DNA of 64,000 nucleotides from Paraburkholderia sp. BL25I1N1 (GCF_003002025.1 NZ_PVZB01000014.1:1-64000); one strand, 5' to 3'. Positions 1 to 8,565 are shown, counted from the stretch's first letter. The notes: a model not told the origin generated them from the letters alone. Numbers and translations are program-made.

Positions 1-260
1 TCGATCAGGATCGCGCGATCCGCGCCGATCGCCAGCGCCGTGCGCAGCGTTTCCTGCGATTGCGTCACGCCCGCCGACACGGCGATCACTTCCGTCGCCA
101 CGCCCGCTTCCTTCAGACGCACGGCTTCTTCAACCGCGATTTCGTCGAACGGATTCATCGACATCTTCACGTTCGCGATGTCGACGCCCGTGCCGTCCGA
201 CTTGACTCGAACTTTCACGTTGTAATCGACCACTCTTTTGACTGGCACCAGGATTTTCAT
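1..260 (-). CDS. etfB: Electron transfer flavoprotein beta subunit (partial, N-terminal part)
   Basis: The first 86 codons or so are present; the rest lies beyond the left edge. The protein opens MKILVPVKRVVDYNVKVRV and continues with KMSMNPFDEIAVEEA, the usual beginning of EtfB. EtfB pairs with EtfA, binds AMP and carries electrons from acyl-CoA and other flavin dehydrogenases to ETF-ubiquinone oxidoreductase. The ATG at 258-260 has a good ribosome site (TTTGGAGCG) about ten bases ahead. In Burkholderia etfA normally follows, so it is expected just outside the window. The gene is separated from the upstream met operon by a terminator, so it has its own promoter. Confidence 0.95.
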   Translation of the reverse strand, partial: MKILVPVKRVVDYNVKVRVKSDGTGVDIANVKMSMNPFDEIAVEEAVRLKEAGVATEVIAVSAGVTQSQETLRTALAIGADRAILI

Positions 261-300
261 GCACACGCTCCAAAGTTACGAATACGTCAACCCAACGAAC

Positions 301-306
301 ATTATA
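301..306 (-). promoter_or_regulatory. Probable -10 box of the etfB promoter
   Basis: The minus strand reads TATAAT, a perfect sigma70 -10 hexamer, about 40 bases ahead of the etfB ATG. No good -35 hexamer is seen at 16-18 bases, so the assignment rests on the -10 match and the position between the met terminator and etfB. Confidence 0.4.
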
Positions 307-407
307 ACGACTGCCCTCACGGCAGCCCGGTCGCGGGTGCTTTAGCAGGAGGATATCGCTCCTCAATGGCGCGACGGCAATATCGAACGATCGTTCTATT
401 TTAATCC

Positions 408-436
408 CGAAAAAACCCGGGCGACAACCCCGGGTT
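408..436 (-). terminator. Rho-independent terminator of metNIQ
   Basis: On the minus strand an 8-bp perfect stem (arms AACCCGGG at 414-421 and CCCGGGTT at 429-436, 7-base loop) is followed by a run of six T. It lies about 60 bases after the metQ stop and before the etfB promoter, so it should end the met transcript. Confidence 0.85.
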
Positions 437-497
437 AAGCCCTACGACTCTAAATTTGCATTGCCGTCGTGTTCTGCTTGCTCTGCAGGCCGCCGTC

Positions 498-1295
498 TCA
501 CCAGGCGGTGATGACCGCTCCGCCGAATTTGCTTTCGACGAACTGCTTCACTTCCGGCGAATGATACGCCGCGACCAGCTTGGCGACCCACGGCTTGTTC
601 TTATCCGCCTCGCGGATTGCGATGACGTTCACGTAAGGACCTTTGGGGTCTTCAATCGCGATGGCGTCCTGCTTGGGCTTCAGACCCGCTTCCATCGCGA
701 AGTTCGTGTTGATCGCAGCCGCGTCCACGTCATTCAGCGAGCGCGGAATCTGCGCGGCATCGAGTTCGACGACCTTCAGCTTCTTCGGGTTGTCGACGAT
801 GTCGAGCGGCGTCGCCTTCAGGCCCGCGTCGGCGCGCAGCTTCAGCAGACCCTGCTTTTGCAGCAACAGCAGCGCGCGGCCGCCGTTGGTCGGATCGTTC
901 GGCACCGCGATCTTCGCGCCCGGCTGCAGTTCGGCGAGCGTCTTCACTTTCTTCGAATAGATACCCATCGGGTACGTGACCGTGTCCGCGATACGGATCA
1001 GCTTGTAGCCGCGGTCCTTCACCTGCGCCTGCAGATACGGGTCGTGCTGGTAGCTGTTCGCGTCCAGATCGCCGCCGGCGAGCGCCGCGTTCGGCTGCAC
1101 GTAGTCGGAGAATTCGACGATCTTGATGTTCAGACCGTTCTTCGCCGCGACCGTCTTCACGACTTCCATGATCTGCGCGTGCGGACCGCCGGTCACACCG
1201 ACCTTGATCGTGTCTTCGGCGTAAGCCGCGTTGGCGGCGATGAGCGATGCGGCACCGAGCGCGGCAGCCAGCTTAAGAATGAAACGACGTTGCAT
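498..1295 (-). CDS. metQ: Methionine ABC transporter substrate-binding protein MetQ
   Basis: This 265-residue protein has an N-terminal signal sequence (MQRRFILKLAAALGAASL, ending near AYA-ED). The NlpA/MetQ-family body contains DTIKVGVTGGPHAQIMEVVK, the GGDLDANSYQHDPYLQ substrate-pocket region and VPNDPTNGGRALLLLQ. It binds methionine in the periplasm and delivers it to MetNI. There is no lipobox cysteine near the signal end, so it looks soluble rather than a lipoprotein, unlike E. coli MetQ. The ATG at 1295 is preferred over one five codons upstream because it gives a normal signal peptide. It is the last gene of metN-metI-metQ, 34 bases after metI and just before a strong terminator. Confidence 0.95.
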   Translation of the reverse strand: MQRRFILKLAAALGAASLIAANAAYAEDTIKVGVTGGPHAQIMEVVKTVAAKNGLNIKIVEFSDYVQPNAALAGGDLDANSYQHDPYLQAQVKDRGYKLIRIADTVTYPMGIYSKKVKTLAELQPGAKIAVPNDPTNGGRALLLLQKQGLLKLRADAGLKATPLDIVDNPKKLKVVELDAAQIPRSLNDVDAAAINTNFAMEAGLKPKQDAIAIEDPKGPYVNVIAIREADKNKPWVAKLVAAYHSPEVKQFVESKFGGAVITAW

Positions 1296-1329
1296 GATGG
1301 ACCTTTCCAAACCTGTCGACTTTGTTGTT

Positions 1330-1983
1330 TTACTTATGGCTCAAACGACGCACGAGCCAATCCCCGAACGACTGCACCAACTGCACGAAGACGATCAGAA
1401 TCACCACGACCGTCAACATCACTTCTGGCAGGAAACGCTGATACCCGTAGCGAATGCCGAGATCGCCGAGACCGCCGCCGCCGATCGCGCCCGCCATCGC
1501 CGAATAGCCGACCAGCGAGACGAAGGTGATCGTCAAACCGGCGACCACGCCCGGCAGCGATTCCGGCAGCAACACCTTGAAGACGATCTGGCTGGTGGTC
1601 GCGCCCATCGCCTGAGCCGCTTCGATCAGACCGCGATCCACTTCGCGCAGCGCCGTCTCGACCAGACGCGCGATGAACGGCGCGGCGGCGATCGTCAGCG
1701 GCACGACGGCGGCCGCCGTACCGATCGACGAACCGACCACTAGACGCGTGAATGGAATCACGGCCACCAGCAAAATGATGAACGGCGTCGAGCGCACCGC
1801 ATTGACGACTACGCCCATCACGCGATTCACGGCGATGTTCTGCAACACGCCCTGGCGATCCGTCAGATACAGCAACACGCCGAGCGGCAAACCCACCAAA
1901 GCGCCGACCAGTCCGGAAATGCCCACCATGACGAGCGTTTCCCAGAACGACTGGACGAACATATCGAACATTTCACTCAACAT
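1330..1983 (-). CDS. metI: Methionine ABC transporter permease MetI
   Basis: This inner-membrane permease has 217 residues, the same length as E. coli MetI. It has about five hydrophobic segments. The cytoplasmic EAA loop contacting the ATPase is visible in the middle (EAAQAMGATTSQIVFKVLLP, roughly residues 120-140). With MetN and MetQ it imports methionine. The ATG at 1983 overlaps the end of metN by 11 bases, which indicates translational coupling. An upstream start would add eleven residues rich in Trp and Arg that do not fit the family, so it is not used. Confidence 0.95.
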   Translation of the reverse strand: MLSEMFDMFVQSFWETLVMVGISGLVGALVGLPLGVLLYLTDRQGVLQNIAVNRVMGVVVNAVRSTPFIILLVAVIPFTRLVVGSSIGTAAAVVPLTIAAAPFIARLVETALREVDRGLIEAAQAMGATTSQIVFKVLLPESLPGVVAGLTITFVSLVGYSAMAGAIGGGGLGDLGIRYGYQRFLPEVMLTVVVILIVFVQLVQSFGDWLVRRLSHK

Positions 1984-3007
1984 ACGAGAGCTCCTCCACC
2001 ACCACGCCCTGTTCACGCAGATACGTCAGCGCCTGCGCCACCTTCGCCGGTTCGCCGCCCGCGAGCACCGCGAGCGAGCCGAACGCCTGCCCCTGGATCT
2101 CGTCGATCTGGCCGTGCAGGATGTTGAAATCGAGTTCGTAGCGGCGAATCGTCTCCGACAGGATCGGTTGATCGACGCCTGAGCCGGTGAAGGCGAGCCG
2201 CAGCAAGTGGCCGCTGCCGGTCTTCAGGCGTTCCGCGACACGCGCCTTCATGGCGGGCGGCAATTCCTGCGCGATCACGTCGCCGATCAACGCGCGCGTG
2301 ACTTCGTGATGCGGTTGCAGGAACACGTCGATGACCTTGCCCTCTTCGACCACACGGCCGGCATCCAGCACGGCGACGCGGTCGCACACCTGCTTGATCA
2401 CGTCCATCTGGTGCGTGATCAGCACGATGGTCAGGTTCAGTTCGCGGTTGATGCGCTTGAGCAGGTCGAGAATCGCGCGCGTGGTTTCGGGATCGAGCGC
2501 CGAGGTCGCTTCGTCGGAGAGCAGTACCTTGGGCTTGCTGGCCAGAGCGCGCGCGATGCCGACGCGCTGTTTTTGCCCGCCGCTGATCTGCGCCGGATAG
2601 CGATCTTTCTGTGCCGACAGGCCGACCAGTTCGAGCAGCGGCAGCACGTTCGCTTCGATTTCGTCGCGCTTCATGCAGGCGAGTTCGAGCGGCAGCGCGA
2701 CGTTCTCGTAGACCGTGCGCGAAGACAGCAAATTGAAGTGCTGAAAGATCATGCCGATCTCGCGGCGCGCCTCGCGCAATTGCGCGGCGGGCAGCGTCGT
2801 CAGATCGCGGCCGTTGACGACGATGTTGCCTTCGCTCGGGCGCGTCAGCAGGTTCAAGGTGCGCACAAGCGTACTCTTGCCCGCGCCGCTGCGGCCGATG
2901 ATGCCGAAGACCTCGCCCGCCGGAATCGACAGATTGACGTTGTGCAGCGCCTCGACCCAGCCCCGGGGCCCGGCGAACCGCTGGGAGATATTGCGTATTT
3001 CGATCAT
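1973..3007 (-). CDS. metN: Methionine ABC transporter ATP-binding protein MetN
   Basis: This 344-residue ATPase energises methionine uptake. It has a Walker A motif (GRSGAGKST, near residue 40), the Q-loop FQHFNLL, the signature SGGQKQRVGIARAL and a Walker B region reading LLSDEATSALDP. The aspartate before the Walker B glutamate is preceded by Ser rather than the usual Cys. The C-terminal 100 residues form the NIL domain, which in E. coli binds methionine and inhibits transport. The ATG at 3007 starts MIEIRNISQRF; 17 further upstream codons are open but look unlike the family. First gene of metNIQ. Confidence 0.95.
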   Translation of the reverse strand: MIEIRNISQRFAGPRGWVEALHNVNLSIPAGEVFGIIGRSGAGKSTLVRTLNLLTRPSEGNIVVNGRDLTTLPAAQLREARREIGMIFQHFNLLSSRTVYENVALPLELACMKRDEIEANVLPLLELVGLSAQKDRYPAQISGGQKQRVGIARALASKPKVLLSDEATSALDPETTRAILDLLKRINRELNLTIVLITHQMDVIKQVCDRVAVLDAGRVVEEGKVIDVFLQPHHEVTRALIGDVIAQELPPAMKARVAERLKTGSGHLLRLAFTGSGVDQPILSETIRRYELDFNILHGQIDEIQGQAFGSLAVLAGGEPAKVAQALTYLREQGVVVEELSYVE

Positions 3008-3095
3008 GGAAAAACGAAACGGCGGAGTCTGCCGGCGAGCGTTGTGTGCTCCCGACAAGCGGCCGCCGTTGCTTTTATTGGGATTTGAGCCCGCA

Positions 3096-3101
3096 ATTCT
3101 A
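3096..3101 (-). promoter_or_regulatory. Possible -10 box of metNIQ
   Basis: TAGAAT on the minus strand lies about 90 bases ahead of metN. The same hexamer stands ahead of gyrA, cysM and dsbB in this window. No -35 box, MetR-type site or S-adenosylmethionine riboswitch could be recognised between metN and the divergent hydrolase gene. Confidence 0.35.
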
Positions 3102-3247
3102 CCGCAGCGTCGTCATTCCCTTTAATAATCAATTACGATCTTTTCATAACCTGAAAGCATTAGAGGCTCGCTCCGTGTGGGGCACTCGCGCGCGCACGGT
3201 CGCTGCGACTATGATCGGCGGAACAAAAACGGGAGAGGCGCGCAGGC

Positions 3248-4159
3248 ATGGACACATTTCAAAGCAGCAACGTACGGTCCGTCGCGGGCAACAGCGGCGG
3301 CAACACCGCTGGCGAACCGCAGCGCGACTCGGTGACGACCGCCGACGGCGTCGACTTGCCGCTATACCGCTGGCCGGCGACCACGCCAATGCGGGCCACC
3401 GTCGCACTGCTGCATGGCCTCGCCGAGCACGCCGGCCGCTACGCGGCATTGGCCGCGCGGCTGAACGCGGCCGGCATCGAACTGGTGGCCATCGATCTGC
3501 GCGGCCACGGCCACGCGCCCGGCAAGCGGTCCTACGTGAAGCGCTTCGACGACTATCTGCTCGACGCGCAAGCTTTGCTCGACGCCGCCGCGCCAAGCTG
3601 CGCCCCGCTCTTCCTGATGGGCCACAGCATGGGCGGCGCCGTGGCCGCGCTGTATGCGATCGAACGCCTCGACGCGAGCGGCCGGCGCCTGAATGGCCTG
3701 ATCCTGTCGAGCCCGGCGCTCGCACCCGGCCGCGACGTGCCGCGCTGGATGCTCAAGCTGAGCCAGGTGATCAGCCGTCTCTATCCGAGTTTCCCTGCGA
3801 TGAAAATCGACGCGGCTTTGCTCTCACGCCTTCAGCCCGTGGTGAACGCCAATCGCAACGATCCGCTCGTGCATCACGGCGCGATTCCCGCGCGCACCGG
3901 CGCGGAACTTCTGCTGGCGATGGCGCGCATCGAACGCGGCCGTGCGGGCTTACGGGTACCGCTGCTGGTCTATCACGGCACCGCCGACAAGCTCACCGAA
4001 CCCGAAGGCAGCCGCGAATTCGGCCAGCATGCAGGCTCGCCGGACAAAACGCTCACGCTGCACGAAGGCAGCTATCACGAGACGATGAACGACCTCGACC
4101 GCGATCGGGTGATCGGCGATTTGATCGAGTGGATTGAAAAACGGCTGGTGATCCGATAG
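3248..4159 (+). CDS. Alpha/beta hydrolase, monoacylglycerol-lipase-like
   Basis: This 303-residue hydrolase has the oxyanion-side motif LLHGLAEHAGRY and the nucleophile elbow GHSMGG with Ser at about residue 127. An acidic residue sits in the region YHGTADKLTEPEGS, and a His in GSYHETMND. The pattern HGxxEHxGRY and the Serine aminopeptidase S33 fold are typical of monoacylglycerol lipases and lysophospholipases, so the likely reaction is hydrolysis of a glycerol ester. No signal peptide is seen. The first 35 residues are Gly/Asn-rich and probably disordered. It is divergent from metN and convergent with the crotonase-like gene. A TATGAT hexamer at 3210-3215 may be its -10 box. The exact substrate is unknown. 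Confidence 0.85.
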   Translation: MDTFQSSNVRSVAGNSGGNTAGEPQRDSVTTADGVDLPLYRWPATTPMRATVALLHGLAEHAGRYAALAARLNAAGIELVAIDLRGHGHAPGKRSYVKRFDDYLLDAQALLDAAAPSCAPLFLMGHSMGGAVAALYAIERLDASGRRLNGLILSSPALAPGRDVPRWMLKLSQVISRLYPSFPAMKIDAALLSRLQPVVNANRNDPLVHHGAIPARTGAELLLAMARIERGRAGLRVPLLVYHGTADKLTEPEGSREFGQHAGSPDKTLTLHEGSYHETMNDLDRDRVIGDLIEWIEKRLVIR

Positions 4160-4187
4160 AGCCTGAGTCACGCGTGGCTAGTTAGCG

Positions 4188-4988
4188 TCACGCCTCCCAG
4201 TCCGGCGGCCGTTTGTCGATGAAAGCCTGCACGCCTTCGAGCGCCGACTCGTCCATCATGTTGCAGGCCATGGTCTGGCCGGCGAGTTGGTAAGCCGCCT
4301 CGACACCCATCTCCAACTGACGATAGAAGAGACCTTTGCCGGCGCTCACGGCTTCGACCGGTTTCGCGCAAATGCTGGTGGCGAGCCGTGCGATTTCCGC
4401 GTCAAGTGCATCCGCTGGAACCACGCGGTTGACGAGACCTTGTTGCTTTGCCGCGGCGGCATCGATGAAATCGCCGGTGAGCAGCATTTCAAGCGCTGCC
4501 TTGCGCGACAGGTTGCGCGACAACGGCACGGAAGGCGTCGCGCAGAAGAGCCCGAGGTTCACACCGGAAACGGCAAACCGCGCCGTGTCGGCCGCGACCG
4601 CCAGATCGCACATGGCGACGAGTTGACAGCCGGCCGCCGTGGCAATGCCCTGCACCCGCGCGATTACCGGTTGCGGCAAGCGCTGGATCGTCATCATGAG
4701 CTTCGTGCAGCGGGCGAACAGCGCCTGGTAGTAAGCCAGCGACGGCGCCGCGCGCATTTCCTTCAGATCATGTCCCGCGCAGAACGCCCGGCCCGCGCCG
4801 GCGATCACGACCACCCGAGCATCCGACCGCGCGATTTCGCTCAATGCCGTCTGAAGCTCGTCGAGCAAAGCTTCCGAGAGCGCGTTGAAGGCATCGGGCC
4901 GGTTCATCGTCACACGCACGACGCCCGGCACGCCGTACGCGCCGTGTTCGATCTCGATCAGTGAAGCGTTGCCCGCATCGGCATTCAT
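4188..4988 (-). CDS. Enoyl-CoA hydratase/isomerase-family protein lacking the catalytic glutamates (ECHDC3-like)
   Basis: This 266-residue crotonase-fold protein has a CoA/oxyanion region AFCAGHDLKEM (residues 68-78) and GIATAAGCQLVAMCDLAVA (114-132). In hydratases the two catalytic Glu fall in GGCE and in FGxPE; here those positions are Gln122 (GCQL) and Gly142 (FAVSGV). The same pattern is known in the ECHDC3-type branch, whose reaction is not well defined. The usual water-addition chemistry is therefore unlikely. It may be a thioesterase, an isomerase or a binding protein. It lies 48 bases downstream of the deacetylase-like gene on the same strand, so the two may be cotranscribed. Confidence 0.85.
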   Translation of the reverse strand: MNADAGNASLIEIEHGAYGVPGVVRVTMNRPDAFNALSEALLDELQTALSEIARSDARVVVIAGAGRAFCAGHDLKEMRAAPSLAYYQALFARCTKLMMTIQRLPQPVIARVQGIATAAGCQLVAMCDLAVAADTARFAVSGVNLGLFCATPSVPLSRNLSRKAALEMLLTGDFIDAAAAKQQGLVNRVVPADALDAEIARLATSICAKPVEAVSAGKGLFYRQLEMGVEAAYQLAGQTMACNMMDESALEGVQAFIDKRPPDWEA

Positions 4989-5036
4989 GGCTCGGTCCTA
5001 ATGCGTTTTGAGTGAATAGCGCCGCGGCCTGGCGCC

Positions 5037-5960
5037 TCAGATCCCCGCCAGCGAGCGCACGTGCGCGACTACGCTGCGCCCGAGCGCGGACAGGTTGTAG
5101 CCGCCTTCGAGACAGCTGACGATCCGTCCGTGCGCATAACGCTTCGCGATCTCGCGCATCTGATCGGTGATCCAGGCGTAATCGTCCTCGACGAGGCCCA
5201 TGTTGCCGAGGTCGTCCTCGCGATGCGCGTCGAAGCCGGCCGAGATGAACAGCATCTCCGGCTTGAACTCATGCAGGCGCGGCAACCACAGCAGGTCCAC
5301 CGCTTCGCGCACGGCCATGCCTTTCGAGCGCGCCGGCATCGGCACGTTGCACATGTTGGGCGCCTGATTGTCGGCACCGGTGAACGGGTAAAACGGATGC
5401 TGGAAGATGCTACACATCAGCACACGCGAGTCGCCCGAGAAAGCCGCTTCGGTGCCGTTGCCGTGATGCACGTCGAAGTCGATGATGGCGACGCGCGCGA
5501 GGCCGTGCACTTCGAGCGCATGACGCGCGGCGATCGCGACGTTGTTGAAGAAACAGAATCCCATGGCGCGCGCCGGCTCCGCATGGTGGCCGGGCGGGCG
5601 CACGCTGCAGAAAGCGTTGTCGTAACGGCCTTCGATCACCGCATCGGTCGCGGCGACTGCTGCGCCCGCCGCACGCAACGCGGCTTGCAAACTATGCGGA
5701 TTCATCGTCGTATCGGGATCGATTTCGGCGGTTCCTTCAACGGGCGAACGGCTGCGGATATAGTCGACGTGAGCTTGCGTATGCACGCGCAGCAGCGCGG
5801 CATCGTCGGCGAGCGGCGGCGACTCGCGTTCGATCAGCGAGTCGATGCGGCTCGCGATCAACTGATCTTCGATTGCCTGCAGACGCGCGGGGCATTCGGG
5901 ATGCCATTGCCCCATGTCGTGCAGCAGACAGTCGGCGTGGGAATAGAAGCCTGTTGCCAT
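5037..5960 (-). CDS. Histone-deacetylase-family protein (class II-like amidohydrolase)
   Basis: This 307-residue protein has the full arginase/deacetylase-fold signature: RPPGHHAEP (catalytic His pair), GFCFFNNVAIAA, the zinc-binding DFDVHHGNGT, and AGFDAHREDDLGN with the third zinc ligand. The C-terminal LEGGYNLSALG is also typical. Bacterial members remove acetyl groups from acetylpolyamines, acetylated enzymes such as acetyl-CoA synthetase (AcuC), or small amides. The sequence fits the class II HDAC-like branch common in Burkholderia. The substrate cannot be read from the sequence. It is divergent from the transglycosylase gene and upstream of the crotonase-like gene. Confidence 0.9.
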   Translation of the reverse strand: MATGFYSHADCLLHDMGQWHPECPARLQAIEDQLIASRIDSLIERESPPLADDAALLRVHTQAHVDYIRSRSPVEGTAEIDPDTTMNPHSLQAALRAAGAAVAATDAVIEGRYDNAFCSVRPPGHHAEPARAMGFCFFNNVAIAARHALEVHGLARVAIIDFDVHHGNGTEAAFSGDSRVLMCSIFQHPFYPFTGADNQAPNMCNVPMPARSKGMAVREAVDLLWLPRLHEFKPEMLFISAGFDAHREDDLGNMGLVEDDYAWITDQMREIAKRYAHGRIVSCLEGGYNLSALGRSVVAHVRSLAGI

Positions 5961-6173
5961 GATTCTCTTTCTGCGGCGTCACGCCTTCGAGGCGCGCGCG
6001 GCATGTCTCCATCCAGGGGCGCGCGCCCTCGGCGCGCCAACATTCATCAAGTTACCACACGATGCGGCTGTGACGCGTCAGGCACAGTTTTGCCGGAGGC
6101 GTCGGGTATACTGCCCCGATCGGTTTTTCCCCGTCTTTCCCTTGTCTCCTGCGCCACGCGCCTTTAGCTCACT

Positions 6174-7403
6174 ATGACCGTCAAGCTTGCTCTGTCTGCA
6201 CGAAACCGGCTACGTATCAGAACCATGGCCGCCGCACTGTCCGTCGCATCGTGCATGTTCATGGCAACCAGTCCGGCGAGCGCGCAAAGCGCCGGCAAGA
6301 AACCGCCGGTGCTGCTCGCGCAAGGCCAGCCGCAACCCGCCGTGCCGCAAGGGCAAACGTTTGAGGAAGAGATCATCCCGCAGCGCTACGCGAACAATGC
6401 CGACGTCAATGCGTTCATCAACGACATGGTCGCGCGCTACGATTTCGACGAAGCCACGCTGCACTCGCTCTTTGCCCGCGTCAGTTATTCGGCCACCGCG
6501 GTCAAGCTCGTGACGCCGTCGCCCTCGCCGTCGGTCAAGAACTGGCGCGTGTATCAGTCGCGCTTCCTCGACCAGGTCCGCATCAATGCCGGCGTGCGCT
6601 TCTGGCGCGCGAACCAGGCCACGCTGCAACGCGCCTATGAAGAGTTCGGCGTGCCGCCGGAAGTGATCGTCGGCATCATTGGTGTCGAGACGATCTATGG
6701 GCGCTTCATGGGCAACTTCCGCGTGCTCGATGCGCTGACCACGCTCAGCTTCGACTATCCGAGCACGGCCAACCGCGCGGATCGCCAGGCGACCTTCCGC
6801 AAGAACCTCGAAGACTACCTGGTGTGGACGCGCGACTCGCAGATCGATCCGACCGCGGTGCTCGGCTCCTATACAGGCGCGATCGGCATTCCGCAGTTCC
6901 TGCCGAGCAGCATCGTGCAATACGCGGTGAGCTACGACGGCAACAAGCAGATCGATCTGCGCACGAGCCAGGCGGATGCGATCGGCAGCGTGGCGAATTA
7001 TCTGCGTCAGAACGGCTGGGAAAACGGCCGGCCGGTGGTGTGGAAGATCGGCTCGGACGCCGGCAGCCTGGGCGTCGCGCAAGCGGCCGCGGACGGTCAA
7101 CCGGAACCGCACTGGCCGCTCGATCAATTGCTGCGCGCCGGCTTGCTGCTGAACGAACCGGGTGTGGATGTGGCGTCGGAAGCCGGCACGCCGGTGACCG
7201 TGGTGGACCTGCCCTCACCGGGACGCGGAACCGAGTTCATGCTGGGCCTGAAGAACTTCTATGTATTGACGCGCTATAACCGCAGCTTCTTTTATGCGCT
7301 CGCGGTGTATCAGTTGGGTCAGCGGGTGAAGGCGCAGATGGAAGCCGGCGACGCAACGAACGCGGGCAATAACGCGGCGCCGCCGGCTGCGGCATCGCAA
7401 TAA
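6174..7403 (+). CDS. mltB: Lytic murein transglycosylase B
   Basis: This 409-residue protein cleaves the glycan strands of peptidoglycan to give 1,6-anhydromuramyl ends. The catalytic Glu lies in GIIGVETIYGRFMG (near residue 170), followed by ALTTLSFDYP and the conserved SYTGAIGIPQFLPSS block that binds the glycan; GYPDLS-like peptidoglycan-binding tails are absent. The N-terminus is a signal sequence. It contains VASC at residues 24-27, which could be a lipobox, as in E. coli MltB; alternatively signal peptidase I cuts after ASA near residue 37. TATACT at 6107-6112 is a plausible -10 box. Convergent with cysM, sharing a terminator. Confidence 0.92.
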   Translation: MTVKLALSARNRLRIRTMAAALSVASCMFMATSPASAQSAGKKPPVLLAQGQPQPAVPQGQTFEEEIIPQRYANNADVNAFINDMVARYDFDEATLHSLFARVSYSATAVKLVTPSPSPSVKNWRVYQSRFLDQVRINAGVRFWRANQATLQRAYEEFGVPPEVIVGIIGVETIYGRFMGNFRVLDALTTLSFDYPSTANRADRQATFRKNLEDYLVWTRDSQIDPTAVLGSYTGAIGIPQFLPSSIVQYAVSYDGNKQIDLRTSQADAIGSVANYLRQNGWENGRPVVWKIGSDAGSLGVAQAAADGQPEPHWPLDQLLRAGLLLNEPGVDVASEAGTPVTVVDLPSPGRGTEFMLGLKNFYVLTRYNRSFFYALAVYQLGQRVKAQMEAGDATNAGNNAAPPAAASQ

Positions 7404-7446
7404 TTTCCATTCGGTCGCCGGGTGCGCCTGGCGAGTCGACGAGATG

Positions 7447-7479
7447 AAAAAAAGCGCCGGTCTCGAACCGGCGCTTTTT
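7447..7479. terminator. Bidirectional terminator between mltB and cysM
   Basis: Arms AGCGCCGGT and ACCGGCGCT, separated by a 5-base loop, are flanked by an A run on the left and a T run on the right. The element therefore works in both directions, ending the convergent mltB and cysM transcripts. Confidence 0.9.
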
Positions 7480-7509
7480 CGTTGGCGAGCGAGTCTTTGA
7501 GCGACGCGC

Positions 7510-8412
7510 TTACGCGGGAAACACACCCGTCGACAGGTAGCGATCACCGCGATCGCAAACGATGAACACGATCGTCGCGTTCTCGACCTGCCGCGCGACG
7601 CGCAGCGCGACTTCACACGCACCGCCCGACGAGATGCCGGCAAAGATCCCTTCCACCGACGCCATGCGGCGCGCCATCGCTTCCGCCGCGGCCTGGCTCA
7701 CGTTCTCGACGCGGTCCACGCGGCTGCGATCGAAGATTTTCGGCAGATAGGCTTCGGGCCATTTGCGGATGCCTGGAATACGCGAACCTTCTTCGGGTTG
7801 CGCGCCGATGATCTCGATGGCCTGATTCTGTTCTTTCAGATAAGTGGACACGCCCATGATCGTGCCGGTCGTGCCCATCGACGACACGAAGTGGGTAATA
7901 CGCCCTTCCGTATCGCGCCAGATTTCCGGACCCGTGCCCTCGACGTGCGAAGCCGGATTGTCCGGGTTGGCGAATTGGTCGAGGATGATGCCCTTGCCTT
8001 CGCGCTGCATCTGCTCGGCCAGATCGCGCGCGTACTCCATGCCGCCCGTGACCGGCGTGAGCACGATCTGCGCACCATATGCGGCCATGCTCTGACGTCG
8101 TTCCACCGACAGATCTTCCGGCATGATCAAGACCATCTTGTAGCCACGGACCGCGGCCGCCATGGCGAGCGCGATGCCCGTATTGCCGCTGGTCGATTCG
8201 ATCAGCGTGTCGCCCGGTTTGATGCGCCCGCGCGCTTCCGCTTTCTTGATCATCGACAACGCGGGGCGATCCTTCACCGAACCCGCCGGGTTGTTACCCT
8301 CGAGCTTCGCAAGAATCACATTATTGCGGCTGCGGATCTCGTCGTCGGGAAGCCGGACGAGTTGTACGAGCGGCGTATTGCCGATCGTGTCTTCAATCGT
8401 TTTGTAAGCCAT
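7510..8412 (-). CDS. cysM: Cysteine synthase B (O-acetylserine sulfhydrylase)
   Basis: This 300-residue PLP enzyme replaces the acetyl group of O-acetylserine by sulfide or thiosulfate to make cysteine or S-sulfocysteine. The PLP lysine lies in EGNNPAGSVKDRPA (near residue 47), the substrate loop is ESTSGNTGIALAMAA, and the phosphate-binding loop is SSMGTTGTIMG. ISSGGACEVALRVA near the C-terminus is also conserved. Length and the NPAGSVKDRPA variant point to CysM rather than CysK. A TAGAAT box on the minus strand (8455-8460) stands about 45 bases upstream. Confidence 0.93.
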   Translation of the reverse strand: MAYKTIEDTIGNTPLVQLVRLPDDEIRSRNNVILAKLEGNNPAGSVKDRPALSMIKKAEARGRIKPGDTLIESTSGNTGIALAMAAAVRGYKMVLIMPEDLSVERRQSMAAYGAQIVLTPVTGGMEYARDLAEQMQREGKGIILDQFANPDNPASHVEGTGPEIWRDTEGRITHFVSSMGTTGTIMGVSTYLKEQNQAIEIIGAQPEEGSRIPGIRKWPEAYLPKIFDRSRVDRVENVSQAAAEAMARRMASVEGIFAGISSGGACEVALRVARQVENATIVFIVCDRGDRYLSTGVFPA

Positions 8413-8454
8413 ATCGGTCTGGAGCTGTCGATGCGCGGAGTCTTCAATCGTTCG

Positions 8455-8460
8455 ATTCTA
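8455..8460 (-). promoter_or_regulatory. Possible -10 box of cysM
   Basis: TAGAAT on the minus strand lies 43 bases ahead of the cysM ATG and downstream of the comEA-like gene terminator. No good -35 hexamer was found. Confidence 0.4.
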
Positions 8461-8537
8461 AACCACCGTGCCCGCGGCTGCCGTGCGGCCCTTCTGCCCG
8501 CATGGATGCAGGCGCCCGTGCGGGCGCGTCCGCAACG

Positions 8538-8565
8538 CAAAAAGCCCGCGGCTGAGTACCGCGGG
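8538..8565 (-). terminator. Terminator downstream of the ComEA-like gene
   Basis: On the minus strand the arms CCCGCGG (8545-8551 and 8559-8565) enclose a 7-base loop and are followed by CTTTTTGCG. It lies about 120 bases after the comEA-like stop. A second GC palindrome at about 8510-8526 has no T run. Confidence 0.65.

Noticed and set aside
3008..3247. S-adenosylmethionine riboswitch upstream of metN
   Set aside because: No known SAM riboswitch core or regulatory hairpin with a T run could be recognised in the 240-base leader region.
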